A stretch of 7,150 bases of DNA from Calditrichia bacterium (GCA_030430345.1 JAUIFT010000125.1:1-7150), one strand, 5' to 3'; counted from the stretch's first letter, positions 1 through 6,536 are shown. Notes: generated by a model not told the origin, from the letters alone. Made by a program: numbers and translations.

Positions 1-2
1 GA

Positions 3-407
3 AAAATTCGCCCCGAACTCCAAAAACATTTTGACATAGATAATCCGGTATTTATTGCGGATCTCAGCATTCAGCGTATCCATGACCTGGCAAAACGGGA
101 AAAACGGTATGAAGAAATTCCACGGTATCCCTGGGTCGAACGCGATTTAGCTATTATGGTAAATAAAAGCGAAGAAACCGCTGCCCTGGTAAAGGTGATT
201 CGGAATGCTGGTGGTAAACATCTGCAACATGTCTATGTCTTTGATGTATACAGTGGCAAACAGGTGGACGCTGATAAGAAAAGTGTTGCCTTTCGTCTCA
301 AGTTTCAGTCTATGGAGAAAAGTCTTGTCGACGAAGAAGTCAATGAGGCGGTAAAACGGATTTTAAAAGACCTTGGCAATAAGTTTCAGGCCAAGCTCAG
401 GTCATAA
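3..407 (+). CDS. pheT: Phenylalanine--tRNA ligase beta subunit, C-terminal part (5' truncated by window edge)
   Basis: The frame is open from the left edge and gives 134 residues before TAA at 405-407. They match the C-terminal end of bacterial PheT, the beta chain of the cytoplasmic alpha2-beta2 enzyme that charges tRNA(Phe) with phenylalanine. The segment YPWVERDLAIMV, then an AGGKHLQHVYVFDVYSGKQV stretch, then KKSVAFRLKF and LVDEEVNEAV, is the signature of the FDX-ACB (ferredoxin-fold anticodon-binding) domain, which contacts the tRNA anticodon. The domain runs from about residue 42 of the visible part to the end and looks intact, so the natural C-terminus is present. An internal ATG at 156 is not the start, because homology continues upstream of it. 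The next gene begins 2 nt after the stop, which suggests co-transcription and translational coupling. The identification is secure; the catalytic-core-like and B-domains lie outside the window. Confidence 0.97.
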   Translation, partial: KIRPELQKHFDIDNPVFIADLSIQRIHDLAKREKRYEEIPRYPWVERDLAIMVNKSEETAALVKVIRNAGGKHLQHVYVFDVYSGKQVDADKKSVAFRLKFQSMEKSLVDEEVNEAVKRILKDLGNKFQAKLRS

Positions 408-409
408 AA

Positions 410-688
410 ATGGCAGACGAGAAAAACGTACATTTAACAGCATTGGCAAAAAAACTTGATAGCATTTTTGCCGTGCTGGAGCGCCTGAAACAGGAAAATG
501 AGCGCCTGGCTCAGGCGCTAGTTGCTAAACATGGGTATAGTGATAGCGACATACCCAAACGCATCATGGAATTGGAAACGGAAGTGCGACAGCTAAAAAA
601 GGAAAATAAAACCCTGAAGGAGAGAGAAAAGCTAATCAAAAATAAGACAGAACGTCTGGCAGTCAAGCTCGAAGAAATTGACTTGTAA
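410..688 (+). CDS. Small coiled-coil protein next to zapA (TIGR02449/ZapB-like candidate)
   Basis: This encodes 92 residues with no signal peptide or membrane segment, so it should be cytosolic. Two helical stretches are visible: residues about 6-41, with the heptad-like run LDSIFAVLERLKQENERLAQAL, and residues about 49-90, rich in L/K/E with repeating LETEV..LKKEN..LKE spacing. A short GYSDSD turn separates them. The C-terminal pattern LIKNKTERLAVKLEEIDL resembles the ends of small coiled-coil proteins encoded beside zapA in other bacteria, such as the TIGR02449 family found next to zapA and 6S RNA in gammaproteobacteria. The gene starts 2 nt after the pheT stop and ends 29 nt before zapA, so it should be co-expressed with both. 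A role in septum assembly as a ZapA partner is inferred from context; no catalytic motif is visible. Coiled coils converge easily, so the family assignment is tentative, but the gene itself is well supported. Confidence 0.82.
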   Translation: MADEKNVHLTALAKKLDSIFAVLERLKQENERLAQALVAKHGYSDSDIPKRIMELETEVRQLKKENKTLKEREKLIKNKTERLAVKLEEIDL

Positions 689-717
689 AACCAATTTAAT
701 CGCTACCGGGTATTTGT

Positions 718-1032
718 ATGGATAAGAAATCAATTACAGTTCAAATCGGAGGTTTGGAGTATTCGTTGAAAACCGACGAAAACCCGGAAGAAGTGGCGAA
801 AGTGATCCGATTTGTCGATGAGAAAATTCGGAATTTAACGGAAAATACCAGTGTAACATCACAAACTAAAATTGCCGTTTTAACGGCATTAAATATTGCG
901 AGTGAACTTTTTCTAATTAAGCAAGCGTATCGCGAAGTACTGGAAAAACTCGAACAATATGAGGCCGAGAGCGCAAAGCTCGGTAATATCATTGACAAAC
1001 AGTTAGATCGTTATTCAGAAGTGGATAAATAA
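718..1032 (+). CDS. zapA: Cell division protein ZapA
   Basis: This encodes 104 residues. ZapA is a cytosolic protein that binds FtsZ and promotes bundling of protofilaments at the division site. The N-terminal globular head is residues 5-40, with ITVQIGGLEYSLKT, the helix ENPEEVAKVIRFVDEKI and a short linker. The second conserved block is KIAVLTALNIASELFLIK (51-68), the family's VLAALNIADEL-type signature. A long C-terminal helix (68-100) should form the dimer/tetramer coiled coil. The length is typical of the family. The ATG at 718 puts the conserved ITVQI strand at residue 6, as expected; only a weak purine-poor ribosome site (CCGGG) precedes it. The gene follows the coiled-coil gene by 29 nt and ends 3 nt before the 6S RNA. 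The pheT-zapA neighbourhood is also known from Bacillus. There are no anomalies. Confidence 0.95.
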   Translation: MDKKSITVQIGGLEYSLKTDENPEEVAKVIRFVDEKIRNLTENTSVTSQTKIAVLTALNIASELFLIKQAYREVLEKLEQYEAESAKLGNIIDKQLDRYSEVDK

Positions 1033-1035
1033 AAT

Positions 1036-1210
1036 AATCCCTGCTGACTGTTGGTGTTATATTTTGAAAGAACCAACAATATTAATATGGGAGTTTGACT
1101 CTAGGCGACTAATGCAAGCCTTCTTCTAGAAGGAGCGTGACCCGTCTAGGCAGGCACCCACCGTGTCTTAAGGCCGGTTCTTTCGAAAATCGCCAGGTTG
1201 TGCAGGGATT
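1036..1210 (+). ncRNA. ssrS: 6S RNA (transcription-regulating RNA)
   Basis: About 175 nt between zapA and rny fold into the long hairpin with a large central bubble typical of 6S RNA, which mimics an open promoter and sequesters housekeeping RNA polymerase holoenzyme. The outer helix pairs AATCCCTGC (1036-1044) with GCAGGGATT (1202-1210), 9 bp without mismatch. A weaker helix pairs TTGGTG (1051-1056) with CGCCAG (1191-1196). A strong helix pairs GAAAGAACC (1066-1074) with GGTTCTTTC (1176-1184), and beyond a one-base bulge it continues as TTTT (1062-1065) with AAAA (1186-1189). The bubble is AT-rich on the 5' side (1075-1087) and 1161-1175 on the 3' side. The apical arm uses TGGG/CCCA (1088-1091/1157-1160), CTAGGC/GTCTAG (1101-1106/1144-1149, one G-U pair) and CCTTCT/AGAAGG (1119-1124/1128-1133). 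Position just downstream of zapA matches the known 6S locus of gammaproteobacteria. The ends are estimated from pairing. No covariance search was run. Confidence 0.85.
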
Positions 1211-1215
1211 TTTTT
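1176..1215 (+). terminator. Possible intrinsic terminator at the 3' end of the 6S RNA
   Basis: The 3' strand of the 6S closing helix is followed directly by seven T (1209-1215). A stem plus U-tract could end transcription of the zapA/6S unit here. However, the stem is the long, interrupted 6S closing helix rather than a compact GC-rich hairpin, and part of the T-run is itself paired, so 3' processing is equally likely. If termination is efficient, rny would need its own promoter in the 165-nt leader. Only weak candidates are visible there (TTGAGC at 1217-1222 with GATAAC at 1241-1246, 18-nt spacing). Confidence 0.3.
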
Positions 1216-1368
1216 ATTGAGCTACTTCAAAACGAGTAATGATAACATTGGATAAATAACGCACCTGGATACTAACGTTGAAAAGCAAAACTGAAATATG
1301 GTAGACATTGCAAATGCCAAAAAATATGTCGATATGCGAGCACCCAAGATATCAGGCAGTAAATCACC

Positions 1369-1375
1369 GGAGGTG
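1369..1375 (+). promoter_or_regulatory. Strong Shine-Dalgarno of rny
   Basis: GGAGGTG lies 5 nt upstream of the ATG at 1381. It is the best ribosome-binding site in the window and fixes the rny start. It sits at the end of a 165-nt untranslated leader after the 6S RNA, where I see no open frame and no convincing riboswitch-like fold. Confidence 0.9.
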
Positions 1376-1380
1376 AAATT

Positions 1381-2934
1381 ATGGAATGGGTTATTGCTTT
1401 GCTGGCGGGCATTTTTGTTGGTGGCGGAATCATTTTCATATACCTTAAAACCACATCTAACAAGACGCTTTTAAATGCCCAGAAAACTGCACAGAATATA
1501 ATTGCAGATGCAGAGAATGAATTAGAAACTTTAAAGAAAGAAAAATTGATCGAAGCTGAAGAAGAAATATTCGATCAAAAACAACGGCTTGAGAGTGAAT
1601 ACGAAAAAAGAAATAGCCATCTGAAACGTATTGAAACCCGCCTGGATGAAAAAGAGGTGGATGTCGATCGTAAAGCCGCGATGGTTGAAACAAAAGAACA
1701 GGAAGTTCTTGATTTCGAAAAGACCTTGAAGGAGCGGGAAAGTCAGGTTGTCGGAAAAAAAGAAGAGCTCGATCGCTTAATCGCGGATGAACTTTTAAAG
1801 CTGGAAGAAATATCCGGATTGACCCGTGAAGAAGCACGGGATGCGCTTTTGAAGGATATGGAAGAAGAAGCCCGCCGGGAAGGCGCAAGGCTTTCACAAG
1901 GCATTATTGATCAGGCAACCCTTGAAGCTAACCGACGGGCCAGAGAAATTGTTGTGCAGGCAATACAACAAACGGCTGCCGAACAATCTGTCGAGGCAAC
2001 AGTCTCTGTGATTACCTTACCTAATGACGACATGAAAGGCCGGATCATCGGCCGTGAAGGACGGAATATCCGTGCCTTTGAATTGATCACCGGCGTAGAT
2101 GTGATTATTGATGATACCCCGGAAATCGTCGTTCTCTCCTCTTATAATTCTTATCGTCGGGAAATTGCCAAGCTTGCCCTGGAAAAATTGATTACCGATG
2201 GCCGAATCCATCCGGCACGAATTGAGGAAGTAGTAGAAAAAACCGGCCAGGAAATGAAAGAATCCGTCATGGAAATTGGCGAGCAGACCTTGCTGGACAT
2301 GGGTATCCATGGCGTTGCGCCGGAAATTACCGAAATTCTTGGCCGTTTGAAATATCGCACTTCCTATGGACAGAATGTCCTGAATCATTGTAAAGAAGTC
2401 GCCCACCTTTGCGGTGTAATGGCTTCCGAGCTGGGGTTGGATGTTCGCCTGGCAAAACGCGCCGGTATTTTGCATGATATCGGCAAAGGCCTCGATATCC
2501 ACAATGAATCCGGCCACGCCGCGCAGGGAGCGGATCTGTTGAAGAAGCATAACGAGAATCCGATTGTAATCAATGCTGCTCTGGCACACCACGATGAAAA
2601 AGAAGCCAGTTCACCGATAACCCTGCTGGTAATGGCCGCGGACAAAATTTCCGGTAGCCGGCCAGGCGCCCGCCGGGAATCCCTGGAAACATTCATCAAG
2701 CGGATGCAGGAGCTGGAAACAATTGCGCAAGATTGCGATGGGGTTGAAAAATCCTATGCTATTCAAGCCGGCCGGGAAGTACGGGTCATTGTGGAGACCG
2801 AAAAGGTCGATGATGTAAATGCCCGGGAACTCGCAAGAGATATAGCCAAAAAAATACAGTTAAATATTGAATTTCCCGGGCAGATCAAAGTGAGTGTTAT
2901 CCGGGAGTACCGGGCATATAGCTACGCCACATAA
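1381..2934 (+). CDS. rny: Ribonuclease Y (membrane-anchored endoribonuclease)
   Basis: This encodes 517 residues, the usual RNase Y length. The enzyme is a membrane-tethered endonuclease that starts mRNA decay and processing. In order: an N-terminal membrane anchor (about 2-22, hydrophobic and glycine-rich); a long charged coiled coil (about 30-195); a KH RNA-binding domain (about 207-265) with the GXXG loop GREG at 224-227 in KGRIIGREGRNIRAFE; and an HD phosphohydrolase domain (about 330-425) with metal-binding His336, the HD pair H365-D366 in GILHDIGKG, H403-H404 in AHHDE, and D421. The conserved SRPGARRESLE block (425-435) and the C-terminal KSYAIQAGREVRV and FPGQIKVSVIRE motifs follow. 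All catalytic residues are present. The start is set by a strong GGAGGTG site 5 nt upstream. ymdB begins 26 nt after the stop; rny-ymdB adjacency is also known in Bacillus subtilis. Identification is certain from the sequence. Confidence 0.99.
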   Translation: MEWVIALLAGIFVGGGIIFIYLKTTSNKTLLNAQKTAQNIIADAENELETLKKEKLIEAEEEIFDQKQRLESEYEKRNSHLKRIETRLDEKEVDVDRKAAMVETKEQEVLDFEKTLKERESQVVGKKEELDRLIADELLKLEEISGLTREEARDALLKDMEEEARREGARLSQGIIDQATLEANRRAREIVVQAIQQTAAEQSVEATVSVITLPNDDMKGRIIGREGRNIRAFELITGVDVIIDDTPEIVVLSSYNSYRREIAKLALEKLITDGRIHPARIEEVVEKTGQEMKESVMEIGEQTLLDMGIHGVAPEITEILGRLKYRTSYGQNVLNHCKEVAHLCGVMASELGLDVRLAKRAGILHDIGKGLDIHNESGHAAQGADLLKKHNENPIVINAALAHHDEKEASSPITLLVMAADKISGSRPGARRESLETFIKRMQELETIAQDCDGVEKSYAIQAGREVRVIVETEKVDDVNARELARDIAKKIQLNIEFPGQIKVSVIREYRAYSYAT

Positions 2935-2960
2935 AGCGTCGCTATGAATGGGGAATTGTT

Positions 2961-3751
2961 ATGCGTTTGCTTTTTATTGCAGATTTAGTCGGGGATGATG
3001 CAGTAAGTTTGGTGGTCGATATCCTGCCACGGCTTAAGAACTTTTATGGAATTGATTTTACTATTGTTAACGGAGAAAATGCCGATAAAGGAAAAGGCAT
3101 TACTGTCAAGCAGGTAAAGCGCCTGCAAGGCGCCGGCGTCGATTGCCTGACTTCCGGGAATCATATCTGGGATCCCCGAAAGCGTGATGTGTTAGTGACA
3201 TTTTCCGGTTACCTCTTACGTCCTCTTAACTACCCGGAAGGAAATGTTGGGCTCGGATCATCAATCTTTAAACTCCCTGATGGACGGAAAGTTGGCGTTC
3301 TGAATTTGCAAGGGCGTAGTTTTATGTATTCGATTGACTGCCCTTTTCGAATCGGTGAAAAAGAACTCCGCAAGTTACGTAGTGAAACAAACATTCTGAG
3401 GCAACCGCTGAAAAATTGGCCCTGGGCTGGTATTTTGATGGCAAGGCTTCGGCTGTTGTTGGTACCCACACCCACGTTCAAACCGCAGATGAACGAATTC
3501 TCCCCAAAGGCACAGCTTATCTGACTGACGCCGGAATGACCGGTCCGTCAAATTCCGTTATCGGAATGGAAACGGAAAAAGCGATTGCTCGATTTATGAT
3601 GCAATCTCATGTATATTACTCGATGGCCAGAGGAGACGTTCGTTTAAATGGGGTTGTCATTGATATTGATGATAATACCGGCAAGGCAAAGGAAATTTTT
3701 CGGATTAATACCAATAAAGCGGAGTTTGCTAATGAAAGCGCAAATCATTGA
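2961..3751 (+). pseudogene. ymdB: YmdB-type metallophosphoesterase, disrupted by a short out-of-frame deletion
   Basis: Two adjacent frames together encode a TIGR00282/YmdB protein; B. subtilis YmdB is a dinuclear-metal phosphodiesterase active on 2',3'-cyclic nucleotides. From ATG 2961, residues 1-145 match, with ligands D8 (FIADLVGD), E39-N40 (NGENA) and N67-H68 (GNHIWD) at the same numbers as in B. subtilis, then RPLNYPEG and NLQGR. Homology stops at codon 3393-3395; this frame ends at 3524 after 42 unrelated residues. Homology resumes in the -1 frame at 3398 with [44 protein letters not shown] in pieces (His175 and His177 if six residues are missing) and GVVIDIDD, ending at 3751. The missing residues 146-151 would include the DFH motif and ligand His150. 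A 16-nt loss explains this exactly. The start has only a weak GGGGA site. The 3' end overlaps folD by 20 nt. An assembly error remains possible; as written the product cannot be functional. Confidence 0.9.
3721..3724 (+). promoter_or_regulatory. Shine-Dalgarno that sets the folD start
   Basis: GGAG lies 7 nt upstream of the ATG at 3732, inside the 3' end of ymdB. It supports 3732 as the folD start over the in-frame ATG at 3648, which would add 28 residues that only shadow the ymdB reading frame and do not belong to FolD. Confidence 0.75.
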
Positions 3752-4610
3752 CGGTAAATCCGTCGCCGCCCAAATTCGGGAAGAGGTACGAAAAGACGTT
3801 GCCGCCCTACCGGGAAACGGTAAACCGGGGTTAGCTGTCATTTTAGTCGGCAACGATCCGGCATCGGAAGTATATGTGCGAAACAAGGGCCGCGCCTGTG
3901 AGAAAGCGGGGATCCATTCCGTCACCCGTAAATTACCGGAAACTATCAGCGAAGCAGAATTACTGGCCGAAATCGATGCGCTGAATAATGACAATAATTT
4001 TCATGGCATTCTGGTGCAGCTACCACTGCCTGCCCACATCGACGCTCAGAAGGTGATCGAAGCGGTTTCGCCGGAGAAAGATGTCGATTGCTTTCATCCC
4101 TTTAATGTCGGGAAACTGGTGATTGGTATGCCTTTGTTTGCGCCGTGCACACCTGCTGGCATCATCGAGTTGTTAGCGCGGTATGAGATTGATCCCTCCG
4201 GAAAACACGTTGTTGTATTAGGGCGAAGTAATATCGTCGGCAAGCCTATGGCGAATCTGCTTGTGCAGAAAGCGAATGGCGCAAACGCCATTGTTACTGT
4301 TGCGCATTCTGCGGCGAAAGACTTAAAGGCATTAACTTTACAGGCAGATATTTTAGTTGCTGCGATTGGGCGTGCGGAATTTGTAACGGCAGATATGGTG
4401 AAGGAAGATGCCGTTATTATCGATGTCGGCATTAATCGGGTCGATGACCCGTCCCGGGAAAGAGGCTACCGACTTGCCGGTGACGTTGATTTCTCAGGCA
4501 TTGCCGAGAAGGCAAGTTATATCACGCCGGTACCGGGCGGTGTGGGGCCAATGACCATCGCGATGCTGCTTAAGAACACACTCACTGCCTACCAAAACCT
4601 GAATCGATGA
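3732..4610 (+). CDS. folD: Bifunctional methylenetetrahydrofolate dehydrogenase / methenyltetrahydrofolate cyclohydrolase FolD
   Basis: This encodes 292 residues, full length for FolD. The cytosolic enzyme interconverts 5,10-methylene-, 5,10-methenyl- and 10-formyl-tetrahydrofolate using NADP, supplying one-carbon units for purine and formyl-methionine synthesis. Visible motifs: the substrate-site Tyr48 and catalytic Lys52 in [26 protein letters not shown] (92-100); [12 protein letters not shown] (116-127), where the more usual KDVDGF has Cys120 for Gly; PCTPAGII (138-145); the Rossmann dinucleotide site GRSNIVGKP (164-172); DVGINR (231-236); GDVDF (250-254); and [10 protein letters not shown] (266-275). 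The start at 3732 puts the conserved IIDGK near the N-terminus and has a GGAG site 7 nt upstream. The gene overlaps the ymdB end by 20 nt and the next gene by 4 nt (ATGA), indicating an operon with translational coupling. It appears intact despite the broken gene upstream. Confidence 0.99.
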   Translation: MKAQIIDGKSVAAQIREEVRKDVAALPGNGKPGLAVILVGNDPASEVYVRNKGRACEKAGIHSVTRKLPETISEAELLAEIDALNNDNNFHGILVQLPLPAHIDAQKVIEAVSPEKDVDCFHPFNVGKLVIGMPLFAPCTPAGIIELLARYEIDPSGKHVVVLGRSNIVGKPMANLLVQKANGANAIVTVAHSAAKDLKALTLQADILVAAIGRAEFVTADMVKEDAVIIDVGINRVDDPSRERGYRLAGDVDFSGIAEKASYITPVPGGVGPMTIAMLLKNTLTAYQNLNR

Positions 4611-4969
4611 CCCATCATCGGAAAGACATTGGGGATTGGGGAGAAGAGATCGCAGCGCAGTTCCTGACCGAAAAGGGAATAACTATCCTGACGCGGAATT
4701 TTCGCGCAGGCAGAGGGGAAATTGATATTATTGCGCAGGATGCCGACTGCATCGTGTTTGTTGAAGTGAAGACCGGTAGCGGGTCGACCATCAATCCTGA
4801 AGAGAATATTACCCCAGCGAAGCAACGCCAGCTATACAAAATCGCCAATCATTATATTCAGAAAAATTCTCCGGCAGATGTAGATTTCCGTTTTGATGCC
4901 GTCATTGTTGTCGGCACACCGGCAGCATATACCATTCGTCATTATCCCAACGCATTTTATATTCTTTAA
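4607..4969 (+). CDS. yraN: UPF0102 family protein YraN (predicted endonuclease-like protein)
   Basis: This encodes 120 residues, normal for YraN/COG0792, a family with a PD-(D/E)XK nuclease-type fold related to Holliday-junction resolvases. Its cellular role is not firmly established. Motifs seen: IGDWGEEIAAQFL (8-20); the conserved ILTRNFRAGRGEIDII (27-42), with the catalytic-type Asp40; VFVEVKTGSG (50-59), with Glu53 and Lys55 forming the E-x-K pair; the KQRQLYKIANHYI helix (72-84); and RFDAVIV (95-101), then a short HYPNAF tail. The full catalytic triad D-ExK is present. The ATG overlaps the folD stop as ATGA, so it is most likely translated by re-initiation after folD. It is the last gene of the plus-strand block. 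The family call is secure; the function remains predicted. Confidence 0.96.
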   Translation: MTHHRKDIGDWGEEIAAQFLTEKGITILTRNFRAGRGEIDIIAQDADCIVFVEVKTGSGSTINPEENITPAKQRQLYKIANHYIQKNSPADVDFRFDAVIVVGTPAAYTIRHYPNAFYIL

Positions 4970-5034
4970 TCTTCCCTCGCGTCTTATTTGGGAATTGTTG
5001 TTTACACCGCCAAACGGATATAGGAGGGAGGGGA

Positions 5035-6459
5035 TTATTCCGAGGTCTTGTTTGATGGTATTTGACCATTATTGCGATCATCAAAACTGAGATAGGCGGT
5101 CAGATCGATCAAAACTTCAACATGGGAAGATCCGGAGAGTGCCTGCCGGTCTGTGCTGTTAACGCCAATCGCCTGCAAGCGCTTGCCCCGAAATAGTGGT
5201 AAGGATTGAATGTAACTGCGGATCGACTCAGCCCGTTGTGCGGCCAGCGTTTGTTGAAACGCACTGTTTTCAATTGAAAGCTGGATGTATCTGATAATAA
5301 CCGGATGTCCCGGAAATTCATTCAGTGCTTTTGCCAGATTAAGCAGCCTGCCCTTGTTTTCGGGAGAGAGTGTGGTTTCTTCCCCGCGCCAGTTCAATGA
5401 ATCCACATAAATCGTCAGAAAGCTGCCCTGCTTTTCCATCTTTCCATTGTCCTTAAACGCAGAGCGGGCGCGTATGATTTTTTGGTGAAGGAATTTTTCC
5501 TGTGCTGCCAAACTCTTGTATTTCAGCAAGGACTGTTCCAGGGCAACTTTCTCATCGACCAGCGCGGTGTTTTGCGCGGCCAGCATGCGATTTTCTTGGG
5601 CGAGCGTTGTAATTGTTTTATTCAGGTCCTGCAAAACCTTTTCGAAACCTTCTTCGAAACGGGGGCGATAGTCCAACTGTTCAGCAATCGCGCCAATATG
5701 CGTTTCCAGGTTTCTGACATAGGATTCTGCCGCCGCCGGTACCCGGGCGAGATAGTGCAAGGTTTTCGAAAGACTGAGCAAATAGTTCGCTTCATTCAAG
5801 AGTTTCTCGCTAAGAAGCGGCAATTGCGTCGATTCGAATTGATTCTCTCGAATTAATCCTTCCACGGAGTGTAACAGGGATTTGACATTCTTATAAGTGG
5901 TTGGGGCCAGGGTTTTTGCCTGGTAGTCATCTGCTTCACTGATTATGATTCTAACCTGCCCGATTAAATTATTGCGAATGGCTTCTGCTTCTGCCTGTTG
6001 GTAAAGCTTTCGTGCTTTATTAGCCATTTGCAGCGCCTGGCTCATCTGGCGGTCCCGGTGTAAATCTCCGGTTTGTAAAACCGTGAATTCCGCTTTCTCA
6101 AAAAATTCAGTTCCATAGGCTTCAGCGCCTAATAATATAGCCCGTTGGCGAAGAACGAGCAGCGTAGTAAAGTCTTTCGTTGCTTTTTCCGAAGCTATTT
6201 TCAACGACTGAATATTTTCCAGGGCGGTTTCAAATTCTTCCTGGTAAACTGTCCAGTTATCGTTGTCGGCGAGGGTTTCCAGTGAAGATCTTTGCTCGAT
6301 AATTTCTTTAAAGTCTTTACCAAAAAACAGGTCGGCATACTGGGAGCGAAGTGTAATGATCTCTTGATCAATATTCTGCAAGTCGGTCGAGAATTGCGAA
6401 AATATCTGACCGCTAATCAGAAAGAAAAAAATCGATATATAAATAAATAAACGCTTCAT
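5035..6459 (-). CDS. Secreted helical-repeat protein with divergent C-terminal OmpA-like domain
   Basis: This encodes 474 residues. Residues 1-21 are a signal peptide (KR, then a hydrophobic core to about 16, likely cleavage after IFS), so the product should reach the periplasm or outer membrane; no lipobox cysteine is seen. Residues about 23-235 are helical, with two DUF4398-like segments (GAEAYGTEFFEKAEF to about 160, and ADDYQAKTLAPTTYKNVKSL to about 230). Residues about 270-330 are predicted coiled coil. Residues about 345-452 resemble an OmpA-like domain: FLTIYVDSLNW, TLSPENKGRLLNLAKAL, then LAAQRAESIRSYI and HVEVLID. The usual peptidoglycan-contact HTD is replaced by IQL (Asp to Leu394), while the arginine of the RAES motif (Arg409) is kept; the NRRVE motif reads SSHVE. 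The start at 6459 is chosen over 6519 because the signal peptide begins there and AGGGA lies 9 nt upstream (6469-6473). A cell-envelope structural role is inferred. It converges with yraN. Confidence 0.82.
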   Translation of the reverse strand: MKRLFIYISIFFFLISGQIFSQFSTDLQNIDQEIITLRSQYADLFFGKDFKEIIEQRSSLETLADNDNWTVYQEEFETALENIQSLKIASEKATKDFTTLLVLRQRAILLGAEAYGTEFFEKAEFTVLQTGDLHRDRQMSQALQMANKARKLYQQAEAEAIRNNLIGQVRIIISEADDYQAKTLAPTTYKNVKSLLHSVEGLIRENQFESTQLPLLSEKLLNEANYLLSLSKTLHYLARVPAAAESYVRNLETHIGAIAEQLDYRPRFEEGFEKVLQDLNKTITTLAQENRMLAAQNTALVDEKVALEQSLLKYKSLAAQEKFLHQKIIRARSAFKDNGKMEKQGSFLTIYVDSLNWRGEETTLSPENKGRLLNLAKALNEFPGHPVIIRYIQLSIENSAFQQTLAAQRAESIRSYIQSLPLFRGKRLQAIGVNSTDRQALSGSSHVEVLIDLTAYLSFDDRNNGQIPSNKTSE

Positions 6460-6504
6460 TGAATATTTTCCCTGAAAATAAGCGGTCTGCAATATAAAAA
6501 TAAT

Positions 6505-6536
6505 ATTATATAAGTTCAATTATAAATAAATTCAAA
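6505..6536 (-). promoter_or_regulatory. Candidate promoter of the OmpA-domain gene
   Basis: On the minus strand a perfect TATAAT lies at 6510-6505, with TTGAAT at 6535-6530 as a possible -35 element (19-nt spacing, slightly long). Transcription would start near 6498, leaving a leader of about 40 nt before ATG 6459. The surroundings are strongly AT-rich, so chance matches are likely; a second TTGAAC at 6519-6514 is too close to serve as -35. Confidence 0.35.

Noticed and set aside
992..997. Perfect TTGACA within the zapA 3' end, as a -35 box for the 6S RNA
   Set aside because: No -10-like hexamer lies 15-19 nt downstream; the nearest AT-rich match (GATAAA at 1024-1029) is 26 nt away, and the hexamer is part of zapA coding sequence.
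3408..3418. Programmed ribosomal frameshift in ymdB at the A-run GAAAAATTGG
   Set aside because: The frame break is upstream of this run, no suitable slippery heptamer is in frame, and the DFH codons are absent from the DNA, so frameshifting could not rebuild the active site.
3648..3731. N-terminal extension of folD from the in-frame ATG at 3648
   Set aside because: The added 28 residues are out-of-frame ymdB sequence, and FolD homology plus a GGAG site support the start at 3732.
4970..5034. Bidirectional terminator between the convergent genes
   Set aside because: TCCCTC (4973-4978) and GAGGGA (5024-5029) are complementary but enclose a 45-nt loop with no adjacent T-run; the G-rich run at 5023-5033 has too few G-tracts for a quadruplex.
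5482..5856. 124-residue plus-strand open frame opposite the OmpA-domain gene
   Set aside because: It is antisense to a well-supported gene, has no recognisable domain, and its composition is that of a shadow frame.
6460..6519. Start of the OmpA-domain protein at 6519
   Set aside because: It would place 20 residues before a clear signal peptide and overlap the AT-rich promoter-like region; the ATG at 6459 has AGGGA 9 nt upstream.
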